Source: Phenylobacterium koreense
Lineage (GTDB): Bacteria > Pseudomonadota > Alphaproteobacteria > Caulobacterales > Caulobacteraceae
Assembly: GCF_040545335.1 (NCBI RefSeq)
Contig: NZ_JBEPLU010000003.1
Location: 1-64,000, forward strand
Length of the DNA stretch: 64,000 bases
Direction: 5' to 3'
The notes beneath the pieces were generated by a model. That model did no database searches. It was not told where the DNA came from and was given only the letters and a program-made list of their open reading frames with translations. The translations under genes were made by a program, and so were the position numbers. Positions 26,635 through 35,992 of the stretch are shown here, one piece after another (position 1 is the stretch's first letter; every line of letters begins with the position of its first letter).

Positions 26635-27438
26635 GTGGCCGGCAAGGATTTTCAGGATTTCATCGTCGTCGTTACGGGCGCCTCCACGGGCCTGGGGCGC
26701 GCCATCGCCGTCGAAACGGCCAGCCGTGGCGCGCAGGCCGTGGTCATCAACTATGCGCGCAGCGCCGATGAAGCCCAGGAGACGGCCCGGCTGGTCGAGG
26801 CGCAGGCCGCCAAGGCCGTCCTCGTCCAGGGCGATGTCTCCATTGACGCCGATTGCCGGAAAATCGCCGCCGCTGCAGAGCCGTTCGGGCGGATCGACGC
26901 CCTCTTCAACAACGCCGGCATGACAAAGTTCGCCGGGAACCACGCGGACCTGGACGCGGTCGGAGCCGAGGACTTCCTGCAACTCTACGCGGTCAACGTG
27001 GTCGGGGCTTTCCAGATGGTGCGCGCGGCGCGCAGCCTGTTGGAGGCGGCCCCTCGCCCCGGTGCGGTGGTCAACACCTCCTCCATCGCCGGCGTCGCCG
27101 GCATCGGCTCGTCGGTGCCGTACGCGGCGTCCAAGGGCGCAATGAACACCATGACCCTGTCCCTGGCCCGCGCCCTGGCGCCGCAGATCCGCGTGAACGC
27201 GATCTGCCCCGGCTTCATCGACACCCCTTGGTTCGGCAAGGGTTTCGGCGCCGAACGCGCCCAGAAAATGGCCGAGAACGCCGCGGCCAACACCCCGCTC
27301 AAGGTCGCGTCCTCGGCCGAAGACGTCGCCGCCGCTGCCGTCTTCCTCGCCTCGCCCGGCGCCCGGCATGTCACCGGCGAGACCCTGCTGGTGGACGCCG
27401 GCTCGCACCTTGGATACGCGCCGCTCAGCATGCGCTAG
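26635..27438 (+). CDS. SDR family NAD(P)-dependent oxidoreductase
   Basis: This 267-residue protein starts at GTG 26635, with AAGGGAG about 8 bases before it. It has the SDR cofactor motif [10 protein letters not shown], the NNAG motif, the catalytic Ser in NTSSIAG, YAASK with Tyr and Lys, and [10 protein letters not shown] after it. It is a 3-oxoacyl-ACP-reductase-like or glucose-dehydrogenase-like classical SDR; the substrate is unknown. It diverges from queF. Confidence 0.92.
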   Translation: MAGKDFQDFIVVVTGASTGLGRAIAVETASRGAQAVVINYARSADEAQETARLVEAQAAKAVLVQGDVSIDADCRKIAAAAEPFGRIDALFNNAGMTKFAGNHADLDAVGAEDFLQLYAVNVVGAFQMVRAARSLLEAAPRPGAVVNTSSIAGVAGIGSSVPYAASKGAMNTMTLSLARALAPQIRVNAICPGFIDTPWFGKGFGAERAQKMAENAAANTPLKVASSAEDVAAAAVFLASPGARHVTGETLLVDAGSHLGYAPLSMR

Positions 27439-27448
27439 GCGTCTCCTC

Positions 27449-27483
27449 CCCGCCAACTGCTCGCGTCTTGCGCAGTTGGCGGG
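27449..27483 (+). terminator. Long hairpin downstream of the SDR gene
   Basis: CCCGCCAACTGC (27449-27460) pairs perfectly with GCAGTTGGCGGG (27472-27483) around an 11-base loop. It begins 10 bp after the SDR stop codon. No T-run follows, yet position and strength suggest transcript termination. Confidence 0.65.
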
Positions 27484-27682
27484 ATCTCCGGCGAAAGATT
27501 CCCATTTTGGGCCGCTTTGGCGCCGGTTTTTTCAGCTCGACGCTTGCACGTCGCCCAAAAAACGCTCAGGCGTCTGAGCCGCGCGATCCCAAGCTTGACC
27601 TGCGTTGATCTGCGGCATCGCCGCTGGCGATCTCAGATCAGCGATCGCTGGGAGCCGATCGCGCAAAGGGGATAAAACTCAA

Positions 27683-28381
27683 ATGAACAAGACCTTGTCA
27701 GCGCTCATGGCCGCCGCCGCGGCGCTCGCCCTCGCTGGGACCGCCGCCGCGCAGGACGCCGAAAAGCCGATCGATCTTTCCTTCAACGTCGGAGCCGCCA
27801 CCGACTACGTGTTCCGCGGGGTGAGCCAGACGGACCGGAACCCGCAGGCCTATGCCGGCGTGGACGCGACCCTGTGGGGCCTGGGTTATGCCGGCGCGTG
27901 GGCCTCCAACGTCAACTTCGGCAACCAGACCGACGCCGAGTACGACCTTTATCTCGGCGTTCGCCCGACAGTGGGGCCGGTGACCCTCGACCTCGGAGTC
28001 GTCTATTACGGCTACGCCGGCGCCCCGTCGGGCTCTGACCAGGATTACCTGGAGTGGAAAGCCGCCGCCTCCGTGCCGGCCGGGCCGGCGGTCGTCGGCG
28101 CGGCGCTCTACTACTCCGACGACTTCTTCGGCGGAACGGGTCCGGCGACCTATTACGAGGTCAACGGCTCTGTGCCGCTCAACGAAAAGCTGACGCTGTC
28201 CGGCGCCGTCGGCCACCAGGAGGTCGACTATGACGGGGACTACAGCACCTGGAACTTCGGCATCGGCTACGCGGCCACCGACGTCCTCGGGTTCGACCTC
28301 CGCTACTTCGACACCGACGGGCACGAATTCGGCAAACTCTACGACGGGCGTGTGGTACTGGGGCTGAAGGCGGTGTTCTAG
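27683..28381 (+). CDS. TorF family putative porin
   Basis: This 232-residue protein has a signal peptide (MNKTLSALMAAAAALALAGTAAAQ) and then the family start LSFNVGAATDYVFRGVSQT. The rest is alternating polar/aromatic beta-strand sequence (NVNFGNQTDAEYDLYLGVRP, VVYYGYAG, YYEVNGSVPLN). It ends with a hydrophobic residue, Phe, as outer-membrane barrels do. It is expected in the outer membrane. The transported compound is unknown. A terminator follows at 28415-28441. Confidence 0.9.
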   Translation: MNKTLSALMAAAAALALAGTAAAQDAEKPIDLSFNVGAATDYVFRGVSQTDRNPQAYAGVDATLWGLGYAGAWASNVNFGNQTDAEYDLYLGVRPTVGPVTLDLGVVYYGYAGAPSGSDQDYLEWKAAASVPAGPAVVGAALYYSDDFFGGTGPATYYEVNGSVPLNEKLTLSGAVGHQEVDYDGDYSTWNFGIGYAATDVLGFDLRYFDTDGHEFGKLYDGRVVLGLKAVF

Positions 28382-28414
28382 GCCCCTCAACGGCCCGATT
28401 CCCCAATTAAGAAG

Positions 28415-28441
28415 GAGCCGCCTTGCACCACGAGGCGGCTC
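28415..28441 (+). terminator. Intrinsic terminator-like hairpin after the porin gene
   Basis: GAGCCGCCT pairs with AGGCGGCTC (9 bp, 9-base loop), followed by a short T-rich stretch (TTGTCGTCT). It lies 33 bp after the TorF-like stop codon. Confidence 0.65.
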
Positions 28442-28576
28442 TTGTCGTCTCGGGAGGCCCGCCGGCAAAAAACGACGTTCCGTGGTGGAGCTAAATGGCT
28501 GGGTTCGGAGTTTCATTGGACGGTCGCGACGACGCGTCTATGTTGCAACTTTAGAATGAGACGTGGAGCGCGATTC

Positions 28577-30514
28577 ATGGAGCAGGTGGCCAATCGAGCC
28601 CAGACCATCGTCGCTGATGCTCTGATCGCCGCCGGTGCTTTCTTTATCGCCTACCTGCTGGCCTCGGGCCAATTCCTTGAAACGGCCGCCCCAGCCCTAT
28701 CTCGATTGAAGCTCCTCCAGCTCATCGGGATGTACGCCGGGCTGGCCGCGATCTTCTCGACCCTCTTCCGACGCGAGCTGTCGCCCTGGCGATACGTCTC
28801 GATCCCGGACGTCCTCGTCCTGGCCCGCACCGCCTTCCTGACGGCGGGCGTCTTCCTGCTCGGCGTCTTCGTGCTGAATCGCGCCGAGGGCCTGCCGCGA
28901 TCAGCCCTGGCCATGGCCGTGGTGTTTCAGATGGCCGGCTCGATGGGCGCGCGCCTCATGCGACGGGCCCTGCACGAACACGCCCTCGACAGCTTCACGC
29001 CGCTCAAGACCGCGCTCGACCGGACGCCGAATGCGCCCTCGCTGCTGCTGATCGGCTCGCCCGCCCTGGCTGACTCTTACCTGCGTGACGCGGCTCGCCG
29101 GCATGACCACGCCTGGAGCCCGGTCGGCATCGTCAGCGCCGACGCGCGCGATGTCGGCCAGCAGGTCCGCGGCGTCTGCGTCATCGAAACCCTGGGCAAG
29201 CTGGACGAGGCGCTGGCCGACCTGCGCCGCTGGAACCGCTATCCGCGCGCGATCCTCTTCCTCGACGAGCCCGGCCGCCTGAAAGGCTTGACGGCCGATC
29301 AGCTCGGCCAGCTCAAGAACGACGGCATCCGCCTGCTGCGGCTGCCGTCGATCGTCGAACTCGCCCACCACGAGGGCATGCCGCTGCTGCCGATGCGGGA
29401 GATCAGCGTCGAGGAGCTGCTGGCCCGCGATCCGATCGAACTGGACCGGGCGGCGGTCGGCGCGCTCATTCGCGGCCGCCGGGTGCTGATCACCGGAGCC
29501 GGCGGCTCCATCGGGGCCGAGCTGGTCAGGCAGGTCGCGCGCTTCCAGGCCGCGCACATCAGCCTGCTGGATTTCTCGGAGACCTCGCTGTTCGAGATCG
29601 ATCGCGAGATGGCCGAGACCTGGCCCGCGATCTCACGCAACGCCGTGCTCTGCGACGTGCGTAACGCCCACCGCCTGCAGCAAGCCTTCAAGCGCGAAAC
29701 GCCGGACCTTGTGTTCCACGCCGCAGCCCTCAAGCACGTCTCGATGGTCGAGCGGCATCCTTGCGAGGGCGTGCTGACCAACGTCATCGGCACCTGGAAC
29801 GTCGCCGAGGCGACCCGCGCCAGCGGCGCTGGCCTGATGGTGCTGATCTCGACCGACAAGGCTGTCGATCCGTCCAACGTCATGGGCGCCACCAAGCGGC
29901 TGGCCGAGGCCGTCATCCAGGCCCAGCAGGTGGGCCCTGGCGCCCGCTTCGCTGCGGTCCGCTTCGGCAACGTCCTGGGCTCGGCCGGATCGGTGGTGCC
30001 CATCTTCCGCTCGCAGATCGAGCGCGGCGGGCCGGTGACGGTGACCCATGAGGACATCGAGCGGTTCTTCATGACCATCCCGGAGGCGGCCCAACTGGTG
30101 CTCCACGCCACCGCCACCTCGGCCGAGGGCGAACAGACCCCGCACGCGCGCCTGTTCCTGCTGGAAATGGGCGAGCCGGTCCGGATCATGGATCTCGCGC
30201 GCCAGATGATCGCCTTGTCCGGCCATGCTCCGGGCAAGGACATCGAGATCGAGGTCACCGGCCTGCGCCCGGGCGAGAAGCTCACCGAAGCCCTGCTCGA
30301 TGAAACCGAGCGGTCGATCCCCTGCGCCCCCAAGGTCATGGAGGTCGTCTCGCCCTCGGCCCTGCGGATCACCGCCAACCATCTTCTCGAGCTGGAGGAG
30401 CTGGCCAGCGCCGGGAAGGTCGACGAGGTGCGGACCCGCCTGTTCGACATCGTGGCCCAGGTGCGGGGCGAAAAGCCGCCGGTCCCGGCCCTGCGGGTCG
30501 TCTCCAACGCGTGA
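28577..30514 (+). CDS. FlaA1/CapD-type membrane nucleotide-sugar 4,6-dehydratase
   Basis: This 645-residue protein has about four N-terminal transmembrane helices (residues 10-140), a linker, and then a cytoplasmic extended-SDR domain. The NAD motif GAGGSIGAE is near residue 307. The active-site stretch is STDKAVDPSNVMGATKR (about 425-441), with Met in place of the usual Tyr (M436, K440), as in WbpM-type enzymes. It should convert a UDP-HexNAc to a 4-keto-6-deoxy sugar for surface polysaccharide. I prefer the ATG at 28577, which has GGAG 8 bases upstream. A UDP-sugar epimerase gene follows 31 bp later. Confidence 0.9.
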   Translation: MEQVANRAQTIVADALIAAGAFFIAYLLASGQFLETAAPALSRLKLLQLIGMYAGLAAIFSTLFRRELSPWRYVSIPDVLVLARTAFLTAGVFLLGVFVLNRAEGLPRSALAMAVVFQMAGSMGARLMRRALHEHALDSFTPLKTALDRTPNAPSLLLIGSPALADSYLRDAARRHDHAWSPVGIVSADARDVGQQVRGVCVIETLGKLDEALADLRRWNRYPRAILFLDEPGRLKGLTADQLGQLKNDGIRLLRLPSIVELAHHEGMPLLPMREISVEELLARDPIELDRAAVGALIRGRRVLITGAGGSIGAELVRQVARFQAAHISLLDFSETSLFEIDREMAETWPAISRNAVLCDVRNAHRLQQAFKRETPDLVFHAAALKHVSMVERHPCEGVLTNVIGTWNVAEATRASGAGLMVLISTDKAVDPSNVMGATKRLAEAVIQAQQVGPGARFAAVRFGNVLGSAGSVVPIFRSQIERGGPVTVTHEDIERFFMTIPEAAQLVLHATATSAEGEQTPHARLFLLEMGEPVRIMDLARQMIALSGHAPGKDIEIEVTGLRPGEKLTEALLDETERSIPCAPKVMEVVSPSALRITANHLLELEELASAGKVDEVRTRLFDIVAQVRGEKPPVPALRVVSNA

Positions 30515-30545
30515 CGCGGACGCGCTAAGCGTCTAAGCGAGGCCC

Positions 30546-31568
30546 ATGGCGGTCATTCTTGTCACCGGTTCGGCCGGCTTCATCGGTTCGCACGTCGCCC
30601 ATCGCCTGCTCGATCGCGGCGACGAGGTCGTCGGGCTGGACAACCTCAATCCTTATTACGACCCGACGTTGAAGCAGGCGCGCCTGGCGCGGCTCGAAGC
30701 CCGTGAAGGCTATCGCCACGCGGCCATCGACCTGGCCGACCGCGAGGCCATGGCGCGGCTCTTCAAGGACGCCCGCCCTGCCCGGGTCATCAACCTGGCC
30801 GCCCAGGCCGGCGTCCGCTACAGCCTCGAACAGCCCGCCGCCTATGTGGATTCCAATCTGGTCGGCTTCGGCAATATCCTCGAGGGCTGTCGCTCAGCTG
30901 AGGTCGAGCACCTGGTCTTCGCCTCGACGAGCACCGTCTATGGCGCGAACGGCAACTTCCCCTCCTCGGTGCATGACCCGGTGCACCATCCGATCACGCT
31001 CTACTCTGCGACCAAACTGGCGAACGAAGCGATGGCGCACGCCTACGCGCATCTCTTCGGCATCCCGTCCACCGGCCTGCGCTTCTTCACCGTCTACGGT
31101 CCCTGGGGCCGGCCCGACATGGCGCTGTTCAAGTTCACCGACGCGATCTTCGCCGGACGGCCAATCGACGTGTATGGCCAGGGCCGGATGCAGCGTGACT
31201 TCACCTACATCGACGACATCGTGACCGGAGTGCTGGCGGCGCTGGACCGGCCAGCCACGCCATCGCAAACCTGGGATGCCGTCCATCCGGACCCCGCCAC
31301 GAGCGGTGTCGCACCCTGGCGTGTCCTGAACCTCGGCAACAGCCGCAGCACCGAGCTGATGCGCTACATCGAAGTCCTGGAAGAGAAGATCGGCCGCAAG
31401 GCCCAGCTCAACCTGCTGCCGATGCAGCCAGGGGACGTCAGCCGCACCGACGCTGACGTGTCGGACACCGAGCTCGCATTGGATTACGCCCCCTCGACGC
31501 CGATCGAGATCGGAGTCGGGCGCTTCGTGGACTGGTACATGGACTTCTTCCGGGTGGGGAAGAACTAA
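30546..31568 (+). CDS. NAD-dependent epimerase, probable UDP-glucuronate 4-epimerase
   Basis: This 340-residue extended SDR starts AVILVTGSAGFIGSHVA and has the subfamily stretch LDNLNPYYDPTLKQARL, typical of UDP-glucuronate 4-epimerases (LpsL/Cap1J type). The catalytic Ser/Tyr/Lys lie in STSTVYG and LYSATKLANE. It would make UDP-galacturonate for the polysaccharide. It follows the membrane dehydratase on the same strand and overlaps the convergent AGE-family gene by 4 bases. Confidence 0.9.
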   Translation: MAVILVTGSAGFIGSHVAHRLLDRGDEVVGLDNLNPYYDPTLKQARLARLEAREGYRHAAIDLADREAMARLFKDARPARVINLAAQAGVRYSLEQPAAYVDSNLVGFGNILEGCRSAEVEHLVFASTSTVYGANGNFPSSVHDPVHHPITLYSATKLANEAMAHAYAHLFGIPSTGLRFFTVYGPWGRPDMALFKFTDAIFAGRPIDVYGQGRMQRDFTYIDDIVTGVLAALDRPATPSQTWDAVHPDPATSGVAPWRVLNLGNSRSTELMRYIEVLEEKIGRKAQLNLLPMQPGDVSRTDADVSDTELALDYAPSTPIEIGVGRFVDWYMDFFRVGKN

Positions 31569-32737
31569 GGCCGTAACGGCGCCGCGCGGAACAGCTCGGT
31601 GCAGGCGCAAAGCACGTGGTAGAATGATGTAGCTGGCGCCGGTTCGTCGATGAACCCGCCATCCGGGCGCATCTTGTCCCGCCATACGCCAGCCGCCGGC
31701 GTTTCGAGATAGCGTTGCAAGCTATCGGCCGCGGCCAGTTGGCTTGTCTCGTTTCCGAACAATAGCTCAGCCTTCAGGCGCTCGGTCTGCGGCCAAAGGC
31801 GGGCCGTGCCATCCCGCAACGTAAAGTCGTCCCAGAGCTCGTTGACCGCGACGTTGCGGACCGGGTCGATCCCGCGCAAGCCCGCCCTGTAGAGATCGCG
31901 TCCGGCCTCCACCACGTCCGCACGATCATACTGGCGCCCCCAGCGCGCGAGCAGCCAGGCCCATTCGAACTGGTGACCGGGTTCGACCAGCCGGCCATCA
32001 TCGCTACCGGCCACACCCCAGGAGGCGTCGAAGAACTCGCGCAGGAAGCGTCCCTTTGGGTCGATGAAGACCGTCAGCGCCAGATCGATGATCTCGGCGG
32101 CCATAGCCTCCCAGGGATCCGGCTCGACCTCCGCCCAGGCGAGAGCGCCCTCCAGGAGGTGCATGTGCGCGTTGGCCTGATAGGGGTAGGCGATATTCTC
32201 GATGTAGCCGCCGGCTGGATTGCGCATCGACTGCAGCCCATCGAGCACGCCGAGCGCCACGTCGCGCAATTCGCCCGCACGCTCAGGGTCGGCGCGGCGC
32301 AGAGTGGCGGTCCCGAGCAGCGCGAAGGCCTGATCGTAGAGCATGGGCGTATCGTCGAGCACTTCGCCGTCGAGGCCCACCAGGGTCCTGAAGAGCCCGT
32401 CCGGCCGGCGGAACCGATCGACAAAGAAGTCCACGCCATGCCAAGCCGCCTCGCGCCAGGGGCCGTCCCACCCAAGCATGCCGGCCGTGGCGTAGACATA
32501 GGCTTGGCGGCCCTGCACGCGGGCGCGCCGCGGCCCGGGCCGCGGATCTCCTTCCACGCTCAGGGCCTCGATGAACCCGCCTTGCTGGCGATCGGCGCCC
32601 TTCGCCCACCAGATCGGCAGGGCGGCTTTGCGCAGCCAGCGGTCGTAAGCGCGGGACGCCGCCGCCAGATCGGCAAACCGACCCGGCGCGGCCCGCACGC
32701 CCACCTTCCCGCTCTTGGTCACCGAATCGCCAGCCAC
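31565..32737 (-). CDS. AGE family epimerase/isomerase
   Basis: This 390-residue protein has the (alpha/alpha)6-barrel family pattern of N-acyl-D-glucosamine 2-epimerases and mannose-6-phosphate or cellobiose epimerases. Recognisable parts are RQAYVYATAGMLGW, NPAGGYIENIAYPYQANAHMHLLE and VEPGHQFEWAWLLARWG; its histidines in HMHLLE and GHQFEW are the usual catalytic ones. I chose GTG 32737 because it gives the family length and has a purine-rich site before it; an ATG at 32860 would add 41 codons without similarity. It probably interconverts hexoses for sugar-nucleotide supply. Confidence 0.85.
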   Translation of the reverse strand: MAGDSVTKSGKVGVRAAPGRFADLAAASRAYDRWLRKAALPIWWAKGADRQQGGFIEALSVEGDPRPGPRRARVQGRQAYVYATAGMLGWDGPWREAAWHGVDFFVDRFRRPDGLFRTLVGLDGEVLDDTPMLYDQAFALLGTATLRRADPERAGELRDVALGVLDGLQSMRNPAGGYIENIAYPYQANAHMHLLEGALAWAEVEPDPWEAMAAEIIDLALTVFIDPKGRFLREFFDASWGVAGSDDGRLVEPGHQFEWAWLLARWGRQYDRADVVEAGRDLYRAGLRGIDPVRNVAVNELWDDFTLRDGTARLWPQTERLKAELLFGNETSQLAAADSLQRYLETPAAGVWRDKMRPDGGFIDEPAPATSFYHVLCACTELFRAAPLRP

Positions 32738-32960
32738 TCGCCTACCCTTCGTTGAATTGCTCAGATAACCTGCCCGCCTCGCGACGTCACGAGACTGCGC
32801 ATAGCCGCGTCGCAGGCGATTACGGCGAAGAAATGGAGCGGCGCCGCTGCGCGTCACCACTCGCCTCTCTCGCGAATTTCACATTGCAGCGTTCTTTTTG
32901 GTCTGATTTATGCAGGCCAGAAGCTGCTTCGTTCAAAAGGCATGCTTAGGGGTTGGCGCC

Positions 32961-33206
32961 ATGCAGACGATCTACGATTGGGTCACGGTCGCGATCTTCG
33001 GCGCGTTGATTGTCCTGTTCCTGCACAGGTCCACCGCGCAGGAGGAGCCGAAGGACAATATCTACCAGTATCTCCCGGCCTGCCTTGGCTTGGCGCTGGC
33101 GAACTATGTCGGCAACCAGGGCCATGGCGCGATCGCCTTCGCAATCATCGTGGCCGTGGTCGCCTATGTCGCGTACGTGCTGAAACCGTTCAATCTGAAG
33201 TTCTAG
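32961..33206 (+). CDS. XrtV sorting system accessory protein (small membrane protein)
   Basis: This 81-residue protein has two predicted membrane helices (VTVAIFGALIVLFL and AIAFAIIVAVVAYVAYVL). It starts MQTIYDWVTVAIF and ends LKPFNLKF, the pattern I associate with the small accessory proteins of exosortase V systems. The exosortase V and EpsI genes lie 5 kb to the right on the other strand, which supports this. How it helps sorting is unknown. It is a single gene, followed 163 bp later by the ATPase gene. Confidence 0.75.
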   Translation: MQTIYDWVTVAIFGALIVLFLHRSTAQEEPKDNIYQYLPACLGLALANYVGNQGHGAIAFAIIVAVVAYVAYVLKPFNLKF

Positions 33207-33235
33207 ACTGCAAGCTAAGCAGGATCGACGGTCGA

Positions 33236-33250
33236 TTAACGTTGACTCAA
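33236..33250 (+). promoter_or_regulatory. Near-consensus CtrA-type site
   Basis: TTAA-N7-TCAA differs by one base from the CtrA consensus TTAA-N7-TTAA of Caulobacterales. It lies about 120 bp before the ATPase gene. Such sites occur by chance, so the evidence is weak. Confidence 0.25.
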
Positions 33251-33369
33251 CTGCACCGTTTTAAGATTTCGCCACAATCGGCGTGTTTACCGGAAGTTGG
33301 CTGGACCCTGCGATTTATGGACCCCGTCGATATCGCAAACGCACCGCAGCATGCGTGTTTGGAGGCGCC

Positions 33370-34824
33370 GTGAGTTGGATCAATAGCCTGATGGCGCGCT
33401 CGTTGGGCCGCAAGCCGAAGGCGGCTCGGAACGCGCAGCCTGGTCTGGTGTTCACGGCCGCGCCGCCCCCGAAGCCCGCGCCGCGCGCGACTGAAGGAAA
33501 GCCTGCGGCTGAAGCGTTCCCGCGCTTTCACTCCACCGCCGGCGACCAGCTCAGCCCGCGCCTGACCGACGCCACCGCGGCCGCGCGCGTGAAACTGCGC
33601 AGCGCCTTTACGCCATCGCAGCCGATCACCGACAGGCGCCTGTTCGCAGGCCGCCTGGACGTGCTGACGACGCTCATCCGCTCGATCGAGGACCAGCGGG
33701 TCCACGTCATCATGTACGGCGAGCGCGGGATCGGTAAGACCTCGCTCGTCCACGTGCTGACCCAGGCCGCGCAGGAAGCGCGCTACATCGTGGTCTACGT
33801 CTCCTGCGGCGCGGCCTCGACCTTCGACGAAATCTTCCGGGCCGTGGCCGAAGACGTGCCGCTCCTGTTCCACAGCGGCTTCGCGCCGACGACGGAACAG
33901 GCGGAAAAGGGCGGTTCGCTGGCCGATCTGCTGCCCCCGACCCAGCTCACGCCGCGTCTGGTGGCGGACCTTTTCGCCAAGCTGACCGGCACCCGCGTCC
34001 TGGTGGTGCTCGACGAATTCGATGTCTGCGAGTCCCCGGAGTTCCGGCGCAACATCGCCGAGCTGATCAAGAACCTTTCCGACCGCTCGATCCGCACCCA
34101 ACTGGTGATCGCCGGCGTCGCCGCCGACCTCACCGAACTGGTCGAGCATATCCCGTCGATCCGCCGGAACATCTTCGCCCTGCAGGTGCCGAAGATGAGC
34201 ACGGCCGAGGTCAACCACCTGGTCGAGAACGGCGAGGCTCACAGCGGCGTCACCTTCGACAAGGTCGCGACGGACTTCATCGTTTCCGTCGCGAACGGCT
34301 CTCCCTATCTGGCCAGCCTGTTCAGCCATCACGCCGGGTTGGTGGCGATCGACAAGGGGCGCGACCGTGTCATGGTCGAGGACGTGGCAGTCGCCGTCGA
34401 GCAGGCCCTGACCGAGTTCCGCGGCCGCATCTCCAAGCAGTCGCTGGCGCAGATTGATCAGGCGACCAAGGCTGGCGCCCGCCATATCCTCGGCGTGATG
34501 GCCGGCGCGGCGCAGTTCAACAACGGCCGGTTCGACGAGCGCGACGTGGACGCTGCGCATCCGAACGGACCGAGCGCGAAGGCCACCATCGACGAGCTCG
34601 CCGCCAACCACATTCTGCTGGAGCGGCAAGACGACGAACACGGCCGCAGCTACGTCTTCTTCGAGGAGGCCGTCCTGCCCTATCTCTGGATCCTGGCCGC
34701 TCAGAAGCGCTTCCTGGACGAGAGAAAGCCTGGTGGCGGCGACGATGGCGCGGCAGTCGTGAAGGCCGCTCCCGAGAAGCCGGAAGCGGCTTCCGCGGTC
34801 GCGGGGCGCGCCGGCCGATCCTGA
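33370..34824 (+). CDS. P-loop ATPase (AAA/Orc-like), EPS-locus associated
   Basis: This 484-residue protein starts at GTG 33370, with GGAGG five bases before it; longer frames upstream are not supported. A basic, proline-rich N-terminus (1-85) leads to a STAND/AAA-like module: Walker [16 protein letters not shown] and Walker [12 protein letters not shown] following region with [22 protein letters not shown] looks like sensor 1, and a helical C-terminal domain resembles Orc1/Cdc6-type lids. Similar ATPases accompany exosortase loci, but no precise role is known. It may energise or regulate export. A strong hairpin follows at 34839-34860. Confidence 0.75.
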   Translation: MSWINSLMARSLGRKPKAARNAQPGLVFTAAPPPKPAPRATEGKPAAEAFPRFHSTAGDQLSPRLTDATAAARVKLRSAFTPSQPITDRRLFAGRLDVLTTLIRSIEDQRVHVIMYGERGIGKTSLVHVLTQAAQEARYIVVYVSCGAASTFDEIFRAVAEDVPLLFHSGFAPTTEQAEKGGSLADLLPPTQLTPRLVADLFAKLTGTRVLVVLDEFDVCESPEFRRNIAELIKNLSDRSIRTQLVIAGVAADLTELVEHIPSIRRNIFALQVPKMSTAEVNHLVENGEAHSGVTFDKVATDFIVSVANGSPYLASLFSHHAGLVAIDKGRDRVMVEDVAVAVEQALTEFRGRISKQSLAQIDQATKAGARHILGVMAGAAQFNNGRFDERDVDAAHPNGPSAKATIDELAANHILLERQDDEHGRSYVFFEEAVLPYLWILAAQKRFLDERKPGGGDDGAAVVKAAPEKPEAASAVAGRAGRS

Positions 34825-34838
34825 GCCGTCCGCAAGGC

Positions 34839-34860
34839 GGCGGCCTTCGCCAAGGCCGCC
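34839..34860 (+). terminator. Terminator-like hairpin after the ATPase gene
   Basis: GGCGGCCTT and AAGGCCGCC (9 bp, loop CGCC) form a perfect stem 15 bp after the stop codon. A weak T-containing tail (GGTTGTAG) follows. Confidence 0.55.
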
Positions 34861-34927
34861 CGGTTGTAGTAAACGACCCGCAGCGCCCCATGGCGCTGCT
34901 CCGCTTAAGCTGTATGGGGGTAAGGGT

Positions 34928-35992
34928 TTGCGCATTCTCGTCACCGGCGGCGCCGGGTTCATCGGCTCGGCCCTGGTCCGTCATCTGATCGCCGAGACCG
35001 AGCACGAGGTCCTCAACCTCGACAAGCTGACCTATGCCGGAGATCTGCGCTCCCTCGACGGGGTGGCCGGAAACAACCGCTACGCCTTCAGGCAGGCGGA
35101 CGTGGCCGACGCGGGCGCCATTCGCGCGGCGCTGCAGGACTTCCGCCCCGACGTGGTCACCCACCTGGCCGCGGAGTCCCATGTGGACCGCTCCATCGAT
35201 GGTCCAGCCGAGTTCATCCAGACCAACGTGGTCGGCACCTTCGTCATGCTGTCCGAAGTGCTGGACTACTGGCGCGGCCTGGACGCCCGGGCCAAATCCG
35301 CCTTCCGGTTCCACCACATCTCCACCGACGAGGTGTTCGGTTCGTTGGGCGACACCGGCTTCTTCACCGAGACCACGGCCTACGACCCGCGCTCGCCCTA
35401 TTCGGCCTCCAAGGCGTCGTCCGATCACCTGGTCCGCGCCTGGCATCACACCTATGGCCTGCCGGTGCTGGTGACCAACTGCTCGAACAATTACGGGCCC
35501 TATCACTTCCCCGAGAAGCTGATCCCGCTGATGATCGTCAAGAGCCTCGCGGGCGAGCCGCTGCCGGTCTACGGCGCGGGAGCCAACGTCCGTGACTGGC
35601 TCTATGTGGACGACCATGCGCGCGCCCTGACCCGGGTGTTCGAGGCCGGCCAACCGGGCGAGAGCTACATCATCGGCGGCCGTGCGGAGCGCACCAACCT
35701 GCAGGTCGTGCACGCCATCTGCGACACGCTGGACCATCTGCGCCCGCGCGCCGACGGAAAGTCCTATCGCGAGCAGATCACCTACGTCGCCGACCGCCCC
35801 GGACATGATCATCGCTATGCGATCGATCCCTCCAAGCTGGCGCGCGAACTCGACTGGAAAGCGCAAGAGAGCTTCGAAAGCGGCATCGAAAAGACCGTCC
35901 GCTGGTACCTGGCGAACGAAGCCTGGTGGGCGCCGATCCTCGCTCGCAGCGACGCCACCCAACGGCTGGGCCTGAAGACCGTCAGCGCATGA
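34928..35992 (+). CDS. rfbB: dTDP-glucose 4,6-dehydratase
   Basis: This 354-residue enzyme turns dTDP-glucose into dTDP-4-keto-6-deoxyglucose. The NAD motif is [11 protein letters not shown]; the [13 protein letters not shown] stretch is diagnostic. The active site has [12 protein letters not shown] with Asp-Glu, and [12 protein letters not shown] with Tyr and Lys. It starts at TTG 34928 after a GGGGGTAAGGG ribosome region. It is first in an rfbB-rfbD-rfbA operon; its stop overlaps the rfbD start as ATGA. Confidence 0.96.
   Translation: MRILVTGGAGFIGSALVRHLIAETEHEVLNLDKLTYAGDLRSLDGVAGNNRYAFRQADVADAGAIRAALQDFRPDVVTHLAAESHVDRSIDGPAEFIQTNVVGTFVMLSEVLDYWRGLDARAKSAFRFHHISTDEVFGSLGDTGFFTETTAYDPRSPYSASKASSDHLVRAWHHTYGLPVLVTNCSNNYGPYHFPEKLIPLMIVKSLAGEPLPVYGAGANVRDWLYVDDHARALTRVFEAGQPGESYIIGGRAERTNLQVVHAICDTLDHLRPRADGKSYREQITYVADRPGHDHRYAIDPSKLARELDWKAQESFESGIEKTVRWYLANEAWWAPILARSDATQRLGLKTVSA

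Noticed and set aside
27683..28381. PEP-CTERM-like exosortase substrate among the secreted proteins (TorF-like, both beta-helix proteins, M16)
   Set aside because: None ends with a Pro-Glu-Pro-type motif, a helix and a basic cluster; the TorF-like protein ends in a barrel-type Phe.
33247..34962. Long antisense frame opposite the P-loop ATPase gene
   Set aside because: It lacks any recognisable domain, while the opposite strand has clear Walker motifs and a ribosome site.
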